The notes: a model not told the origin generated them from the sequence alone. A stretch of DNA of 6,748 bases from an uncultured Oscillospiraceae bacterium (GCA_958366985.1 CATXDC010000040.1:1-6748); one strand, 5' to 3'. Numbered from the stretch's first letter, positions 1 to 5,975 are shown. A program made the numbers and translations.

Positions 1-52
1 TCGCTACCTCCACCTTGGCAAGGTGGCGCTCTACCAGATGAGCTACATCCGC
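1..52 (-). tRNA. tRNA-Gly (GCC), 3' part cut by the window edge
   Basis: The minus strand shows the 5' acceptor strand GCGGATG, a D arm, and an anticodon stem CCACC/GGTGG enclosing the loop TTGCCAA. The anticodon GCC lies at 17-19. The T arm, 3' acceptor strand and any CCA lie outside the window. It is the last gene of the array visible here, 23 nt downstream of tRNA-Phe. Confidence 0.93.
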
Positions 53-58
53 AAATTA

Positions 59-75
59 CGCCTGAAAATCAGGCG
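59..75 (-). other. Hairpin in the tRNA-Phe/tRNA-Gly spacer
   Basis: A perfect 7-bp inverted repeat, CGCCTGA / TCAGGCG, has a 3-nt loop and fills most of the 23-nt spacer between tRNA-Phe and tRNA-Gly. It starts directly next to the CCA end of tRNA-Phe. It has no T-run, so it is not an intrinsic terminator. It may help separate or process the precursor; that role is inference. Confidence 0.5.
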
Positions 76-151
<76 letters not shown>

Positions 152-157
152 AAAAAA

Positions 158-234
158 TGGCGACCCGGAACGGGCTCGAACCGTCGACCTCTAGCGTGAC
201 AGGCTAGCGTTCTAACCAGCTGAACTACCGGGCC
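158..234 (-). tRNA. tRNA-Asp (GTC), a queuosine-modified type
   Basis: This is a complete 77-nt cloverleaf with an encoded CCA (158-160) and discriminator G73, as expected for Asp. The acceptor strands are GGCCCGG and CCGGGTC. The anticodon stem CTAGC/GCTAG encloses the loop CTGTCAC, with anticodon GTC at 198-200. The loop contains U33-G34-U35, the known recognition element of bacterial tRNA-guanine transglycosylase. This tRNA is therefore an expected substrate of the Tgt encoded at 569-1699. Only 3 nt separate it from tRNA-Val. Confidence 0.97.
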
Positions 235-237
235 GTG

Positions 238-313
238 TGGTGGGAACAACAGGGCTCGAACCTGTGACCCTCTGCTTGTAAGGCAGATGCTCTCCCAGCT
301 GAGCTATGCTCCC
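238..313 (-). tRNA. tRNA-Val (TAC)
   Basis: This is a complete 76-nt cloverleaf with an encoded CCA (238-240). The acceptor strands GGGAGCA and TGTTCCC include one G-U pair. The anticodon loop is CTTACAA, with anticodon TAC at 278-280. It is the first gene of the array. About 60 nt of precursor leader separate it from the predicted transcription start. Confidence 0.97.
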
Positions 314-380
314 ACATAACCGCCATTTTTTATCGGCCGCTTCGCTTTGTGTTTTGCTCTGTGTAGCGGCGACGTTGTAT

Positions 381-409
381 ACTATACAGCATTTGGGGAT
401 AAATGTCAA
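381..409 (-). promoter_or_regulatory. Sigma-A/sigma-70 promoter of the tRNA array
   Basis: Read on the minus strand, a perfect -35 box TTGACA (404-409) is followed by a 17-bp spacer and a -10 box TATAGT (381-386). Transcription should start near 372-376 and run left into tRNA-Val. The 314-375 stretch is then untranslated precursor leader. A near-consensus promoter at optimal spacing fits a strongly expressed stable-RNA operon. Confidence 0.85.
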
Positions 410-410
410 C

Positions 411-440
411 ACCTTTTTTCAAATTTTTTTAACTTTTTTT
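411..440 (-). promoter_or_regulatory. A-tracts upstream of the tRNA promoter (UP-element-like)
   Basis: Immediately upstream of the -35 box, the minus strand carries three phased A-runs (AAAAAAAG, AAAAAAATTT, GAAAAAAGG). Such A-tracts at about -40 to -70 are typical of UP elements, which contact the RNA polymerase alpha C-terminal domain and raise output of rRNA and tRNA promoters. The run pattern is seen directly; its activity is inferred. Confidence 0.6.
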
Positions 441-448
441 CGAGACCC

Positions 449-478
449 CTGAAAAACAACGTAACCACGTTGTTTCAG
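449..478. other. Unexplained strong hairpin between the tgt terminator and the tRNA promoter
   Basis: CTGAAAAACAACGT (449-462) pairs with ACGTTGTTTCAG (467-478) across the loop AACC, giving 12 bp with a 2-nt A bulge. Neither strand has a T-run after the stem, so it is not a canonical terminator. It sits just upstream of the A-tracts of the tRNA promoter and downstream of the tgt terminator. No ORF or known RNA family is recognised. Confidence 0.55.
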
Positions 479-492
479 CCACCTATCCCCTT

Positions 493-540
493 AAAAAAGA
501 GCGGAGTATTTTCAGATAATCTCTGAGAAAATATCCGCTC
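493..540 (-). terminator. Rho-independent terminator of the queA-tgt operon
   Basis: On the minus strand the stem GAGCGGA-TATTTTC pairs with GAAAATA-(C)-TCCGCTC: 499-505 with 534-540 and 507-513 with 527-533, one base bulged. A run of six T's follows (complement of A493-498), then TAAGG. It starts 28 nt after the tgt stop codon. On the plus strand there is no T-run, so it is directional. It insulates the tRNA promoter from upstream readthrough. Confidence 0.88.
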
Positions 541-568
541 TCGTCCTTCTATTTAGAAAAAATTTATT

Positions 569-1699
569 TTATATTCTCGTATCCAGAAGATCTACATATC
601 TATTTTTGAACTCTTCAAAAGTACCCTCGTCCAAAGCCGCACGGATTTTTTCCAGAAGCGTATTATAGAAATATAGGTTATGCATTACGCAAAGACGCAT
701 TGCCAGCATTTCCTTACTCTTAAACAGATGTCTTATATATGCTCTCGAATGATTTCGGCATGTGGGACAGTCACAGTTCTCATCAATTGGTGAAAGATCA
801 CGCTCGTATTTTGCATTATTAATATTGATTATGCCGTTCCATGTGAAAAGATGACCGTGTCTGGCGTTTCTGCTGGGCATTACGCAGTCGAAAAGGTCAA
901 CTCCCCTACTTACACCCTCAATGATGTTTCCAGGCGTTCCTACGCCCATAAGGTACCTTATTTTATCATGGGGCATATACGGCTCAACAGCTGAAATTAT
1001 GCTGTACATGACCTCTTTAGGCTCGCCTACGGCAAGACCGCCTATTGCATAACCGTCAAGATCCAGTTCTGCGATTTTCTTCATGTGCTCAATTCTCAAA
1101 TCTTCAAAGGTACATCCCTGATTTATTCCGAAAAGCATCTGATTCTTATTAAGCGTATCGGGAAGCGAATTAAGGCGCTCCATCTCCGCTTTGCATCGGC
1201 AGAGCCATCGGTAAGTTCTTTCACAGGATTTTTTTGAATACTCATAGGTTGCGGGATTTTCAACACACTCGTCGAAAGCCATGGCTATTGTGGAACCTAA
1301 GTTAGACTGTATCTGCATACTCTCCTCAGGTCCCATAAAAATACGTCTGCCGTCTACATGGGAGGCAAAATATACGCCTTCCTCTTTGATCTTACGAAGT
1401 CCAGCAAGAGAAAACACCTGGAATCCGCCGCTGTCAGTAAGAATGGGACCGTGCCATCCGGTAAAATCATGGAGTCCTCCAAGGTCACGGATAAGCTTAT
1501 CACCGGGACGTACATGAAGATGATAGGTATTGCAAAGCTGTACCTGACATTTTATATCCTTTAAATCATAAGCCGAAACGGCGCCCTTAATAGCTCCGCA
1601 GGTGGCAACATTCATAAATGCGGGAGTCTGTACAGTACCATGCACTGTCTGAAACTCGCCTCTTCTTGCATTGTTTTCTTTTTTAATTACTTTAAACAT
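569..1699 (-). CDS. tgt: Queuine/preQ1 tRNA-ribosyltransferase (tRNA-guanine transglycosylase)
   Basis: Tgt swaps guanine-34 of GUN-anticodon tRNAs (Asp, Asn, His, Tyr) for preQ1 in the cytoplasm. The 376-residue length is normal for bacterial Tgt. By alignment to the Zymomonas and E. coli enzymes, the key residues are D89 in TDSGGFQ (general acid), D143 and C145 in FDEC (base recognition), Q194 in GINQG, GGLAVGE at 220-226, and the nucleophile D271 in FDCVMPSR. The zinc ligands are C309, C311 and C314 (CDCPTC) with H340. C145 is the bacterial form associated with preQ1. The loop reads MPSRNARHGH, where MPTRNARNGH is common; this is a mild change. The ATG has an AGGAG site 6 nt upstream (1706-1710) that shares its first A with the queA stop codon. 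Only 10 nt separate the genes, so the two are probably translationally coupled. A terminator follows the gene. Confidence 0.97.
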   Translation of the reverse strand: MFKVIKKENNARRGEFQTVHGTVQTPAFMNVATCGAIKGAVSAYDLKDIKCQVQLCNTYHLHVRPGDKLIRDLGGLHDFTGWHGPILTDSGGFQVFSLAGLRKIKEEGVYFASHVDGRRIFMGPEESMQIQSNLGSTIAMAFDECVENPATYEYSKKSCERTYRWLCRCKAEMERLNSLPDTLNKNQMLFGINQGCTFEDLRIEHMKKIAELDLDGYAIGGLAVGEPKEVMYSIISAVEPYMPHDKIRYLMGVGTPGNIIEGVSRGVDLFDCVMPSRNARHGHLFTWNGIININNAKYERDLSPIDENCDCPTCRNHSRAYIRHLFKSKEMLAMRLCVMHNLYFYNTLLEKIRAALDEGTFEEFKNRYVDLLDTRI

Positions 1700-1709
1700 T
1701 TACTTCTCC

Positions 1710-2735
1710 TTATATTATAAGCATTGCGTCACCGAAGCTGAAAAATCTGTATTTCTCCTCAACGGCGGTCTTATAGGCATTCATTGTATTTTCATAACCG
1801 CAAAATGCGGAAACAAGCATTATAAGTGTACTTTCAGGCAGATGGAAGTTTGTAAGAAGCGCATCTATGCACTTAAATTCGTATCCGGGATAGATGAATA
1901 TATCTGTCCAGCCCTCTGCTTCCTCAATTTTCCCGTTAAATGTAGCGACGGATTCCAGAGTACGGCAGCTGGTGGTTCCAACTGATATGACTCTGCCTCC
2001 GTTCTTCTTTGTTTCATTTATAGCATTTGCAGTTTCGGCAGGAAGCCAGTAGTGCTCTGAATGCATTATATGGTTTTCGATATTCTCTTCCTTTACAGGT
2101 CTGAAAGTTCCGAGTCCCACATGAAGAGTGACAAACTCTACCTTTACTCCCTTTTGACGAAGTTTATCGAGAATTTCATCGGTAAAATGAAGTCCTGCCG
2201 TTGGAGCAGCAGCAGAGCCGAGCTCCTTTGAATATACTGTCTGATAACGCTCTTTATTTTCAAGCTCCTCTGTTATGTAATGAGGCAGAGGCATCTGACC
2301 GATTTCATCAAGTACATTATAGAAATTACCCTCATAGGTAAACTTTGCAATTCTGTTTCCGCCCTCAAGGACATCCAGAACCTCGGCTTTTAGTATTCCG
2401 TCACCGAAAACAAATTTTGAACCGGGCTTTGCTCTCTTTCCGGGTCCGGTTATTACTTCCCAGCAATCATCGCCTTTGGGACTCAGAAGCAGAAATTCAA
2501 CATGGGCTCCGGTTCCCTCTTTTATTCCGAAAAGTCTTGCCGGAAGTACCCTCGTATTATTGAGCACAAGACAATCGCCCTCATTAAAATATTCGGTAAT
2601 ATCCCTGAAAATCTTATGCTCTATATTTCCGCTTTTCTTTGAGAGCACCATAAGCCTTGAGCTATCTCTCGGCTCAGCAGGATGCTGTGCAATCAGCTCC
2701 TGGGGCAAATCATAATAAAAATCACTTTTCTTCAT
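1710..2735 (-). CDS. queA: S-adenosylmethionine:tRNA ribosyltransferase-isomerase
   Basis: QueA transfers and isomerises the ribosyl group of S-adenosylmethionine onto preQ1-34 of tRNA, giving epoxyqueuosine, the step after Tgt. The protein has 341 residues; Bacillus QueA is close to this length. Family motifs in order are DLPQELIAQHP (9-19), NNTRVLPARL (59-68), PLPHYI (149-154), the RYQTVYSKELGS and AAPTAGLHFT blocks (163-185), LHVGLGTFRPV (204-214), HSEHY (225-229), GTTSCRTLES (253-262), LLTNFHLPEST (293-303) and the C-terminal FFSFGDAML. The start chosen is the ATG at 2733-2735, because AGGAG lies 6 nt upstream (2742-2746). The frame is open back to a TTG at 2756, but that would place the ribosome binding site inside the gene. 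A later QueG or QueH reductase is needed and is not in this window. Confidence 0.97.
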   Translation of the reverse strand: MKKSDFYYDLPQELIAQHPAEPRDSSRLMVLSKKSGNIEHKIFRDITEYFNEGDCLVLNNTRVLPARLFGIKEGTGAHVEFLLLSPKGDDCWEVITGPGKRAKPGSKFVFGDGILKAEVLDVLEGGNRIAKFTYEGNFYNVLDEIGQMPLPHYITEELENKERYQTVYSKELGSAAAPTAGLHFTDEILDKLRQKGVKVEFVTLHVGLGTFRPVKEENIENHIMHSEHYWLPAETANAINETKKNGGRVISVGTTSCRTLESVATFNGKIEEAEGWTDIFIYPGYEFKCIDALLTNFHLPESTLIMLVSAFCGYENTMNAYKTAVEEKYRFFSFGDAMLII

Positions 2736-2793
2736 CGCTTTCTCCTGCCTTTTCAACGTAATTTTTGATAAAAATTCAATACTTTAATTATGT

Positions 2794-2822
2794 AAAATAG
2801 TTCAACAAGCTATTTTTATCAA
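2794..2822 (-). promoter_or_regulatory. Candidate promoter for queA-tgt
   Basis: On the minus strand TTGATA (2817-2822) and TATTTT (2794-2799) are separated by 17 bp, about 60 bp upstream of the queA start. The -35 matches 5 of 6 and the -10 only 4 of 6. The DNA is very AT-rich, so chance matches are likely. A less good alternative is TTGAAC with TATTGA nearer the gene. An inverted repeat (2794-2816) overlaps the proposed -10 box and spacer. Confidence 0.35.
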
Positions 2823-2850
2823 TATATTGTTTTTTTACCTTTAAATAAAG

Positions 2851-2879
2851 TTGACTTAACAACTGTGTAATGGTATGAT
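2851..2879 (+). promoter_or_regulatory. Promoter of the asd-dapA-dapB operon
   Basis: TTGACT (2851-2856), a 17-bp spacer and TATGAT (2874-2879) form a good housekeeping promoter. The predicted transcription start is near 2885-2888, about 10 nt before the P1 helix of the lysine riboswitch. That is the expected spacing for an L-box leader. AGTTG-N6-CAACT (2849-2864) is a short dyad over the -35 box and may be chance. Confidence 0.8.
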
Positions 2880-2897
2880 AACCTCAACATATAATTA

Positions 2898-3064
2898 AGG
2901 ATAGAGGTGCGTTACTCATCAGTAACCTGCTGCAGGCCGCCTGCCGTTACACAGCAGTTGAAAGGGTTTAACGCCGAAGGTACTTGGCAATGGCATGCCC
3001 TGTGGCCTGGGTGTACGGTTAAGAGCCGTGCAACTGTCATCAATGCTTGATGGGGAGCTATCTT
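2898..3064 (+). promoter_or_regulatory. Lysine riboswitch (L box) aptamer
   Basis: The aptamer binds lysine in the nascent leader RNA. Its conserved core blocks appear in order: GATAGAGGTGCG (2900-2911), AGTA (2921-2924), GAAAGGG, GCCGAAG, GCCTGGG, CTGTCA (3034-3039) and GGGGAGCTATC (3052-3062). P1 forms from 2898-2904 with 3058-3064, 7 bp with one G-U. P4 forms from 3012-3018 with 3026-3032. P5 is CATCAA/TTGATG (3038-3043 with 3047-3052). P2 contains CTGCTG/CAGCAG (2927-2932 with 2952-2957). The layout resembles the Bacillus lysC leader. Position upstream of three lysine-pathway genes matches the ligand. The asd ribosome binding site is 37 nt past the leader terminator, so control is probably by premature termination, not by hiding the ribosome site. 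Confidence 0.95.
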
Positions 3065-3068
3065 ACAC

Positions 3069-3090
3069 TTTGCACGAAACTCCGTGCAAA
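3069..3090 (+). promoter_or_regulatory. Expression-platform hairpin of the lysine riboswitch
   Basis: TTTGCACG (3069-3076) pairs with CGTGCAAA (3083-3090) across a 6-nt loop, 8 bp. It lies between the aptamer and the terminator. Its right arm lies in the octamer CCGTGCAA (3082-3089), which also occurs at 3026-3033, the 3' strand of P4. The left arm could therefore pair with either copy. The hairpin would be enclosed by the proposed antiterminator (3036-3046 with 3109-3119). Confidence 0.6.
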
Positions 3091-3117
3091 CGCTTTCTCT
3101 ATTATATTGCATTGATG

Positions 3118-3140
3118 ACCGGTTTACAACCGGTTTTTTT
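3118..3140 (+). terminator. Riboswitch-controlled leader terminator
   Basis: ACCGGTT (3118-3124) pairs with AACCGGT (3128-3134) across a TAC loop, followed by six more T's (3135-3140). It ends 48 nt before asd. Bases 3109-3119 are an exact reverse complement of 3036-3046 in P5, so a lysine-free leader could sequester A3118 and C3119 and weaken this stem. Confidence 0.88.
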
Positions 3141-3188
3141 CATACACTCTAACTTTTGTCCTATTTTAAAAAAATCGGAGGTAAAATT

Positions 3189-4268
3189 ATGAAAAAGTAT
3201 AAGGTTGGTATCATCGGCGCAACAGGAATGGTTGGTCAGCGTTTTGCTACAATTCTCGAAAATCATCCCTGGTTTGAGGTTGTTGTTCTCGCAGCAAGCC
3301 CACGTTCAGCAGGTAAAAAATATACTGAGGCTCTCGGAAGCAAATGGGTAATGGATACTCCCGTTCCCGCTTCAATGGCTGACATGATAGTAAAGGATGC
3401 AACTGCTGATGTTGAAGAAATCGCTTCTATGGTTGATTTCGTTTTCTGCGCTGTTGACATGAAAAAGGATGAAATCAAAGCTCTTGAGGAAAGATATGCA
3501 AAGGCTGAATGCCCCGTTGTTTCAAATAACAGCGCTCACAGAGGCACACCCGATGTTCCCATGATCGTTCCTGAGCTCAACGCTGATCACGTTAAGGTTA
3601 TCCCCGCTCAGCGTGAAAGACTCGGTACAAAGCGTGGATTCATCGCTGTTAAGTCAAACTGCTCTCTTCAGAGCTATGTACCCGCACTTTTCCCCCTTTC
3701 AAAGTTCGGTGTTAAGGATGTTCTCGTATGCACATATCAGGCTATTTCCGGCGCAGGTAAAACTTTCGATACATGGCCTGAGATGGTTGACAACGTCATC
3801 CCCTTCATCGGCGGTGAAGAGGAAAAGAGTGAGCAGGAGCCCCTTAAGATCTGGGGTAAGGTTGAAGACGGTAAGATTGTAAACGCTACATCTCCCCGCT
3901 TCACTGCTCAGTGCCTTCGTGTTCCCGTTTCAAACGGTCATATGGGCGCAGTATTTGTAAGATTTGAAAACAAACCCTCTAAAGAAGAAATCCTTGAGAC
4001 TTGGAAAAACTTCAAGGGCCGTGCTCAGGAGCTCCAGCTTCCCAGCGCTCCCAAGCAGTTCCTTAACTATTTCGTAGAAGACAACATGCCCCAGACAAAG
4101 CTTCAGCGTAATCTTGAAGGCGGCATGGCTATTTCCATCGGCAGACTTCGTGAGGATACTCAGTACGACTACAAGTTTGTCTGCCTTTCACACAACACAC
4201 TCAGAGGCGCTGCAGGCGGTGCCGTACTTATGGCTGAGCTTCTTTGCGCCGAAGGTTACATGGACTGA
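3189..4268 (+). CDS. asd: Aspartate-semialdehyde dehydrogenase, archaeal/fungal-type subfamily
   Basis: Asd reduces L-aspartyl-4-phosphate to aspartate semialdehyde with NADPH, at the branch point to lysine/diaminopimelate, threonine and methionine. The protein has 359 residues. The nucleotide site is GIIGATGMVGQ (7-17). SNNSAHR (112-118) is followed by the catalytic C158 in KSNCSLQ. Q184 in TYQAISGAG, R244 and H251 (VSNGHMG) complete the active site. The SNNSAHRGTPDVP and GGEEEKSEQEP blocks are those of the archaeal/fungal-like subfamily, not the shorter E. coli type. The start is the ATG with GGAGGT 6 nt upstream (3177-3182); an in-frame TTG at 3156 would put that site inside the gene. It is first in the riboswitch-controlled operon. 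Proline codons are strongly biased: 17 of 20 are CCC, suggesting high expression. Confidence 0.96.
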   Translation: MKKYKVGIIGATGMVGQRFATILENHPWFEVVVLAASPRSAGKKYTEALGSKWVMDTPVPASMADMIVKDATADVEEIASMVDFVFCAVDMKKDEIKALEERYAKAECPVVSNNSAHRGTPDVPMIVPELNADHVKVIPAQRERLGTKRGFIAVKSNCSLQSYVPALFPLSKFGVKDVLVCTYQAISGAGKTFDTWPEMVDNVIPFIGGEEEKSEQEPLKIWGKVEDGKIVNATSPRFTAQCLRVPVSNGHMGAVFVRFENKPSKEEILETWKNFKGRAQELQLPSAPKQFLNYFVEDNMPQTKLQRNLEGGMAISIGRLREDTQYDYKFVCLSHNTLRGAAGGAVLMAELLCAEGYMD

Positions 4269-4286
4269 TTTCGGAGGTTTTGCCAA

Positions 4287-5177
4287 ATGAAGAAGACTAT
4301 TTTTACAGGAGCAGGCGTAGCTATTGTTACCCCCTTTAACAAGGACGGTTCAATAAACTTCGACCTTCTCGGAGAAATAATTGAATATCAGATTGCTAAC
4401 GGAACTGATGCTGTTATCATCTGCGGAACAACAGGTGAAAGCCCCACACTTACACATGAGGAGCACACTGCCGCAATAGATTATGCTGTTAAAAAGGTAA
4501 ACGGACGCATTCCCGTTATAGCCGGTACAGGAAGCAACGACACTGATTATGCCGTAAAGCTTTCACAGGAAGCCGAAAAATCAGGTGCAGATGCTCTTCT
4601 GCTTGTAACTCCTTATTACAATAAAACTTCTCAGCAGGGTCTTATCAGACACTACTATTACATTGCCGACAGAGTAAATCTTCCCATGATTCTCTATAAT
4701 GTTCCCAGCCGTACAGGCGTAAATATCAAGCCCGAAACATATCTGGAGCTTTCAAAGCATCCGAACATTGTTGCAGCTAAAGAGGCTAACGGAGACATCT
4801 CCGCTCTTGCAAAGACAATCGCTCTTTGCGGAGATAACCTCGACATTTACTCAGGCAACGACGACCAGATCACCGCTTTCCTTTCACTTGGTGCAAAGGG
4901 CGTTATTTCCGTCCTTTCAAATGTTGCTCCCAAAGTTGCTCACGATATTGTTGCATCATTCCACGAGGGCGACGCTGAAAAGAGCAGAAAGCTTCAGCTC
5001 GAATATCTCCGCCTTTGCAACGATCTCTTTATTGACGTTAATCCCATCCCCGTTAAGGAAGCTATGGTCATGATGGGCTGGGATGTCGGCGAGTGCCGTC
5101 TTCCTCTTGCTCCTCTCAGCGACAGTGCACGCAATGCTCTTAAAGAGACTCTTATGCATTACGGTCTTGTAAAATAA
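4287..5177 (+). CDS. dapA: 4-hydroxy-tetrahydrodipicolinate synthase
   Basis: DapA condenses pyruvate with aspartate semialdehyde to 4-hydroxy-tetrahydrodipicolinate, the first committed step to lysine and diaminopimelate. It is a 296-residue TIM-barrel aldolase of normal length. Active-site residues by alignment to E. coli DapA are T48 (GTTGES), Y111 (VTPYYN), Y137 and R142 (YNVPSRTG), and the Schiff-base K165 (AAKEA). Of the E. coli lysine-inhibition residues, H53, H56, N80 and Y106 match H57, H60, N84 and Y110, but E84 is replaced by Y88 and A49 by P53. Feedback sensitivity is therefore uncertain. GGAGGT (4273-4278) lies 8 nt before the ATG. The gene starts 18 nt after the asd stop, in the same operon. 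Confidence 0.97.
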   Translation: MKKTIFTGAGVAIVTPFNKDGSINFDLLGEIIEYQIANGTDAVIICGTTGESPTLTHEEHTAAIDYAVKKVNGRIPVIAGTGSNDTDYAVKLSQEAEKSGADALLLVTPYYNKTSQQGLIRHYYYIADRVNLPMILYNVPSRTGVNIKPETYLELSKHPNIVAAKEANGDISALAKTIALCGDNLDIYSGNDDQITAFLSLGAKGVISVLSNVAPKVAHDIVASFHEGDAEKSRKLQLEYLRLCNDLFIDVNPIPVKEAMVMMGWDVGECRLPLAPLSDSARNALKETLMHYGLVK

Positions 5178-5197
5178 GTTTTAAGAGGATGTATAAA

Positions 5198-5956
5198 ATG
5201 ATCAGGATTATTTTATGCGGATGCAACGGTCAGATGGGTAAAGCCATTACAAACAGCGTCGCTGAAAGAAGCGACTGCGAAATCGTTGCAGGAATAGACA
5301 TCAATACAGAACGCTATTCCGACTATCCGGTTTTTAAAAACATAAACGAATGTGATGTAGCTGCGGATTTGGTGATTGATTTTTCACACCCCTCTCTCCT
5401 CACCTCACTTCTCACTTACTGCAAAAGTAAAAAATATCCCGTTGTTATTGCAACTACGGGACTCAGTGAAGAGCAGAAAGAGGAAATCACAGAGGCTTCA
5501 AAGGAAATCCCTGTTTTCTTCTCAGCTAATATGTCAATCGGCGTAAGCCTTATTTCAGAGCTTGCCAAGAAAGCTGCTAAGGTTCTGAGCGGAAACTTCG
5601 ATATCGAGATTGTGGAAATGCACCACAACAAGAAGATTGACGCTCCCAGCGGTACAGCTCTTATGCTTGCCGATTCCATTTCTCAGGTTCTTGATGAAAA
5701 GCCTGTATACGAGTACAACCGTCATGCAAAGCGTGAAAGACGCAGCAAAAACGAGATTGGTATTCACGCTGTAAGAGGCGGAACAATCGTTGGTGAACAC
5801 GAGGTTATTTTCGCCGGTCACGACGAGATTATAAAAATCAGCCACAGCGCAAGGTCAAAAGAAATTTTTGCCGTCGGCGCAGTCAATGCCGGTATTTTCA
5901 TTGCAGACAAAGAACCCGGTCTTTATGCAATGGCCGATTTTGTATCTGCTCAATAA
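5198..5956 (+). CDS. dapB: 4-hydroxy-tetrahydrodipicolinate reductase
   Basis: DapB reduces the DapA product to tetrahydrodipicolinate with NAD(P)H. The 252-residue protein begins with the Rossmann motif CGCNGQMGK (7-15). ATTGL (85-89) and the SANMSIGV block (109-116) follow. The catalytic segment EMHHNKKIDAPSGTA (140-154) supplies H142, H143 and K146, equivalent to E. coli H159, H160 and K163. I chose the ATG at 5198 because AAGAGG (5183-5188) is then about 9 nt upstream. The in-frame ATG at 5189 directly abuts that site, leaving no spacer, and would add only three residues. The gene follows dapA by 20 nt and ends the operon. The rest of the lysine pathway (for example dapL or the acetylase/succinylase route) is not in this window. 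Confidence 0.97.
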   Translation: MIRIILCGCNGQMGKAITNSVAERSDCEIVAGIDINTERYSDYPVFKNINECDVAADLVIDFSHPSLLTSLLTYCKSKKYPVVIATTGLSEEQKEEITEASKEIPVFFSANMSIGVSLISELAKKAAKVLSGNFDIEIVEMHHNKKIDAPSGTALMLADSISQVLDEKPVYEYNRHAKRERRSKNEIGIHAVRGGTIVGEHEVIFAGHDEIIKISHSARSKEIFAVGAVNAGIFIADKEPGLYAMADFVSAQ

Positions 5957-5975
5957 AAAACATCATAAATTGTTT

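Noticed and set aside
212..412. 66-codon ORF on the minus strand
   Set aside because: It runs through the tRNA-Val gene, part of tRNA-Asp and the tRNA promoter. It has no ribosome binding site I can see and is explained by structural RNA.
2736..2756. Longer queA from a TTG at 2756
   Set aside because: It would place the AGGAG site inside the coding region. The ATG at 2735 is correctly spaced and matches the usual QueA N-terminus.
2849..2864. AGTTG-N6-CAACT dyad over the asd -35 box as an operator
   Set aside because: The arms are only 5 bp and overlap a promoter consensus box, so chance is likely. The riboswitch already accounts for lysine control.
2898..3140. T-box (tRNA-sensing) leader upstream of asd
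   Set aside because: I see no clear T-box core sequence, and all L-box core blocks are present in order.
3156..3188. Longer asd from a TTG at 3156
   Set aside because: GGAGGT at 3177-3182 would fall inside the gene. The ATG at 3189 fits the usual KYKVGIIGATG start.
2912..3192. Short ORFs on both strands across the asd leader (2912-3112 minus, 2995-3192 plus)
   Set aside because: They overlap the lysine riboswitch core and the leader terminator. The conserved RNA motifs explain this sequence better than coding does.
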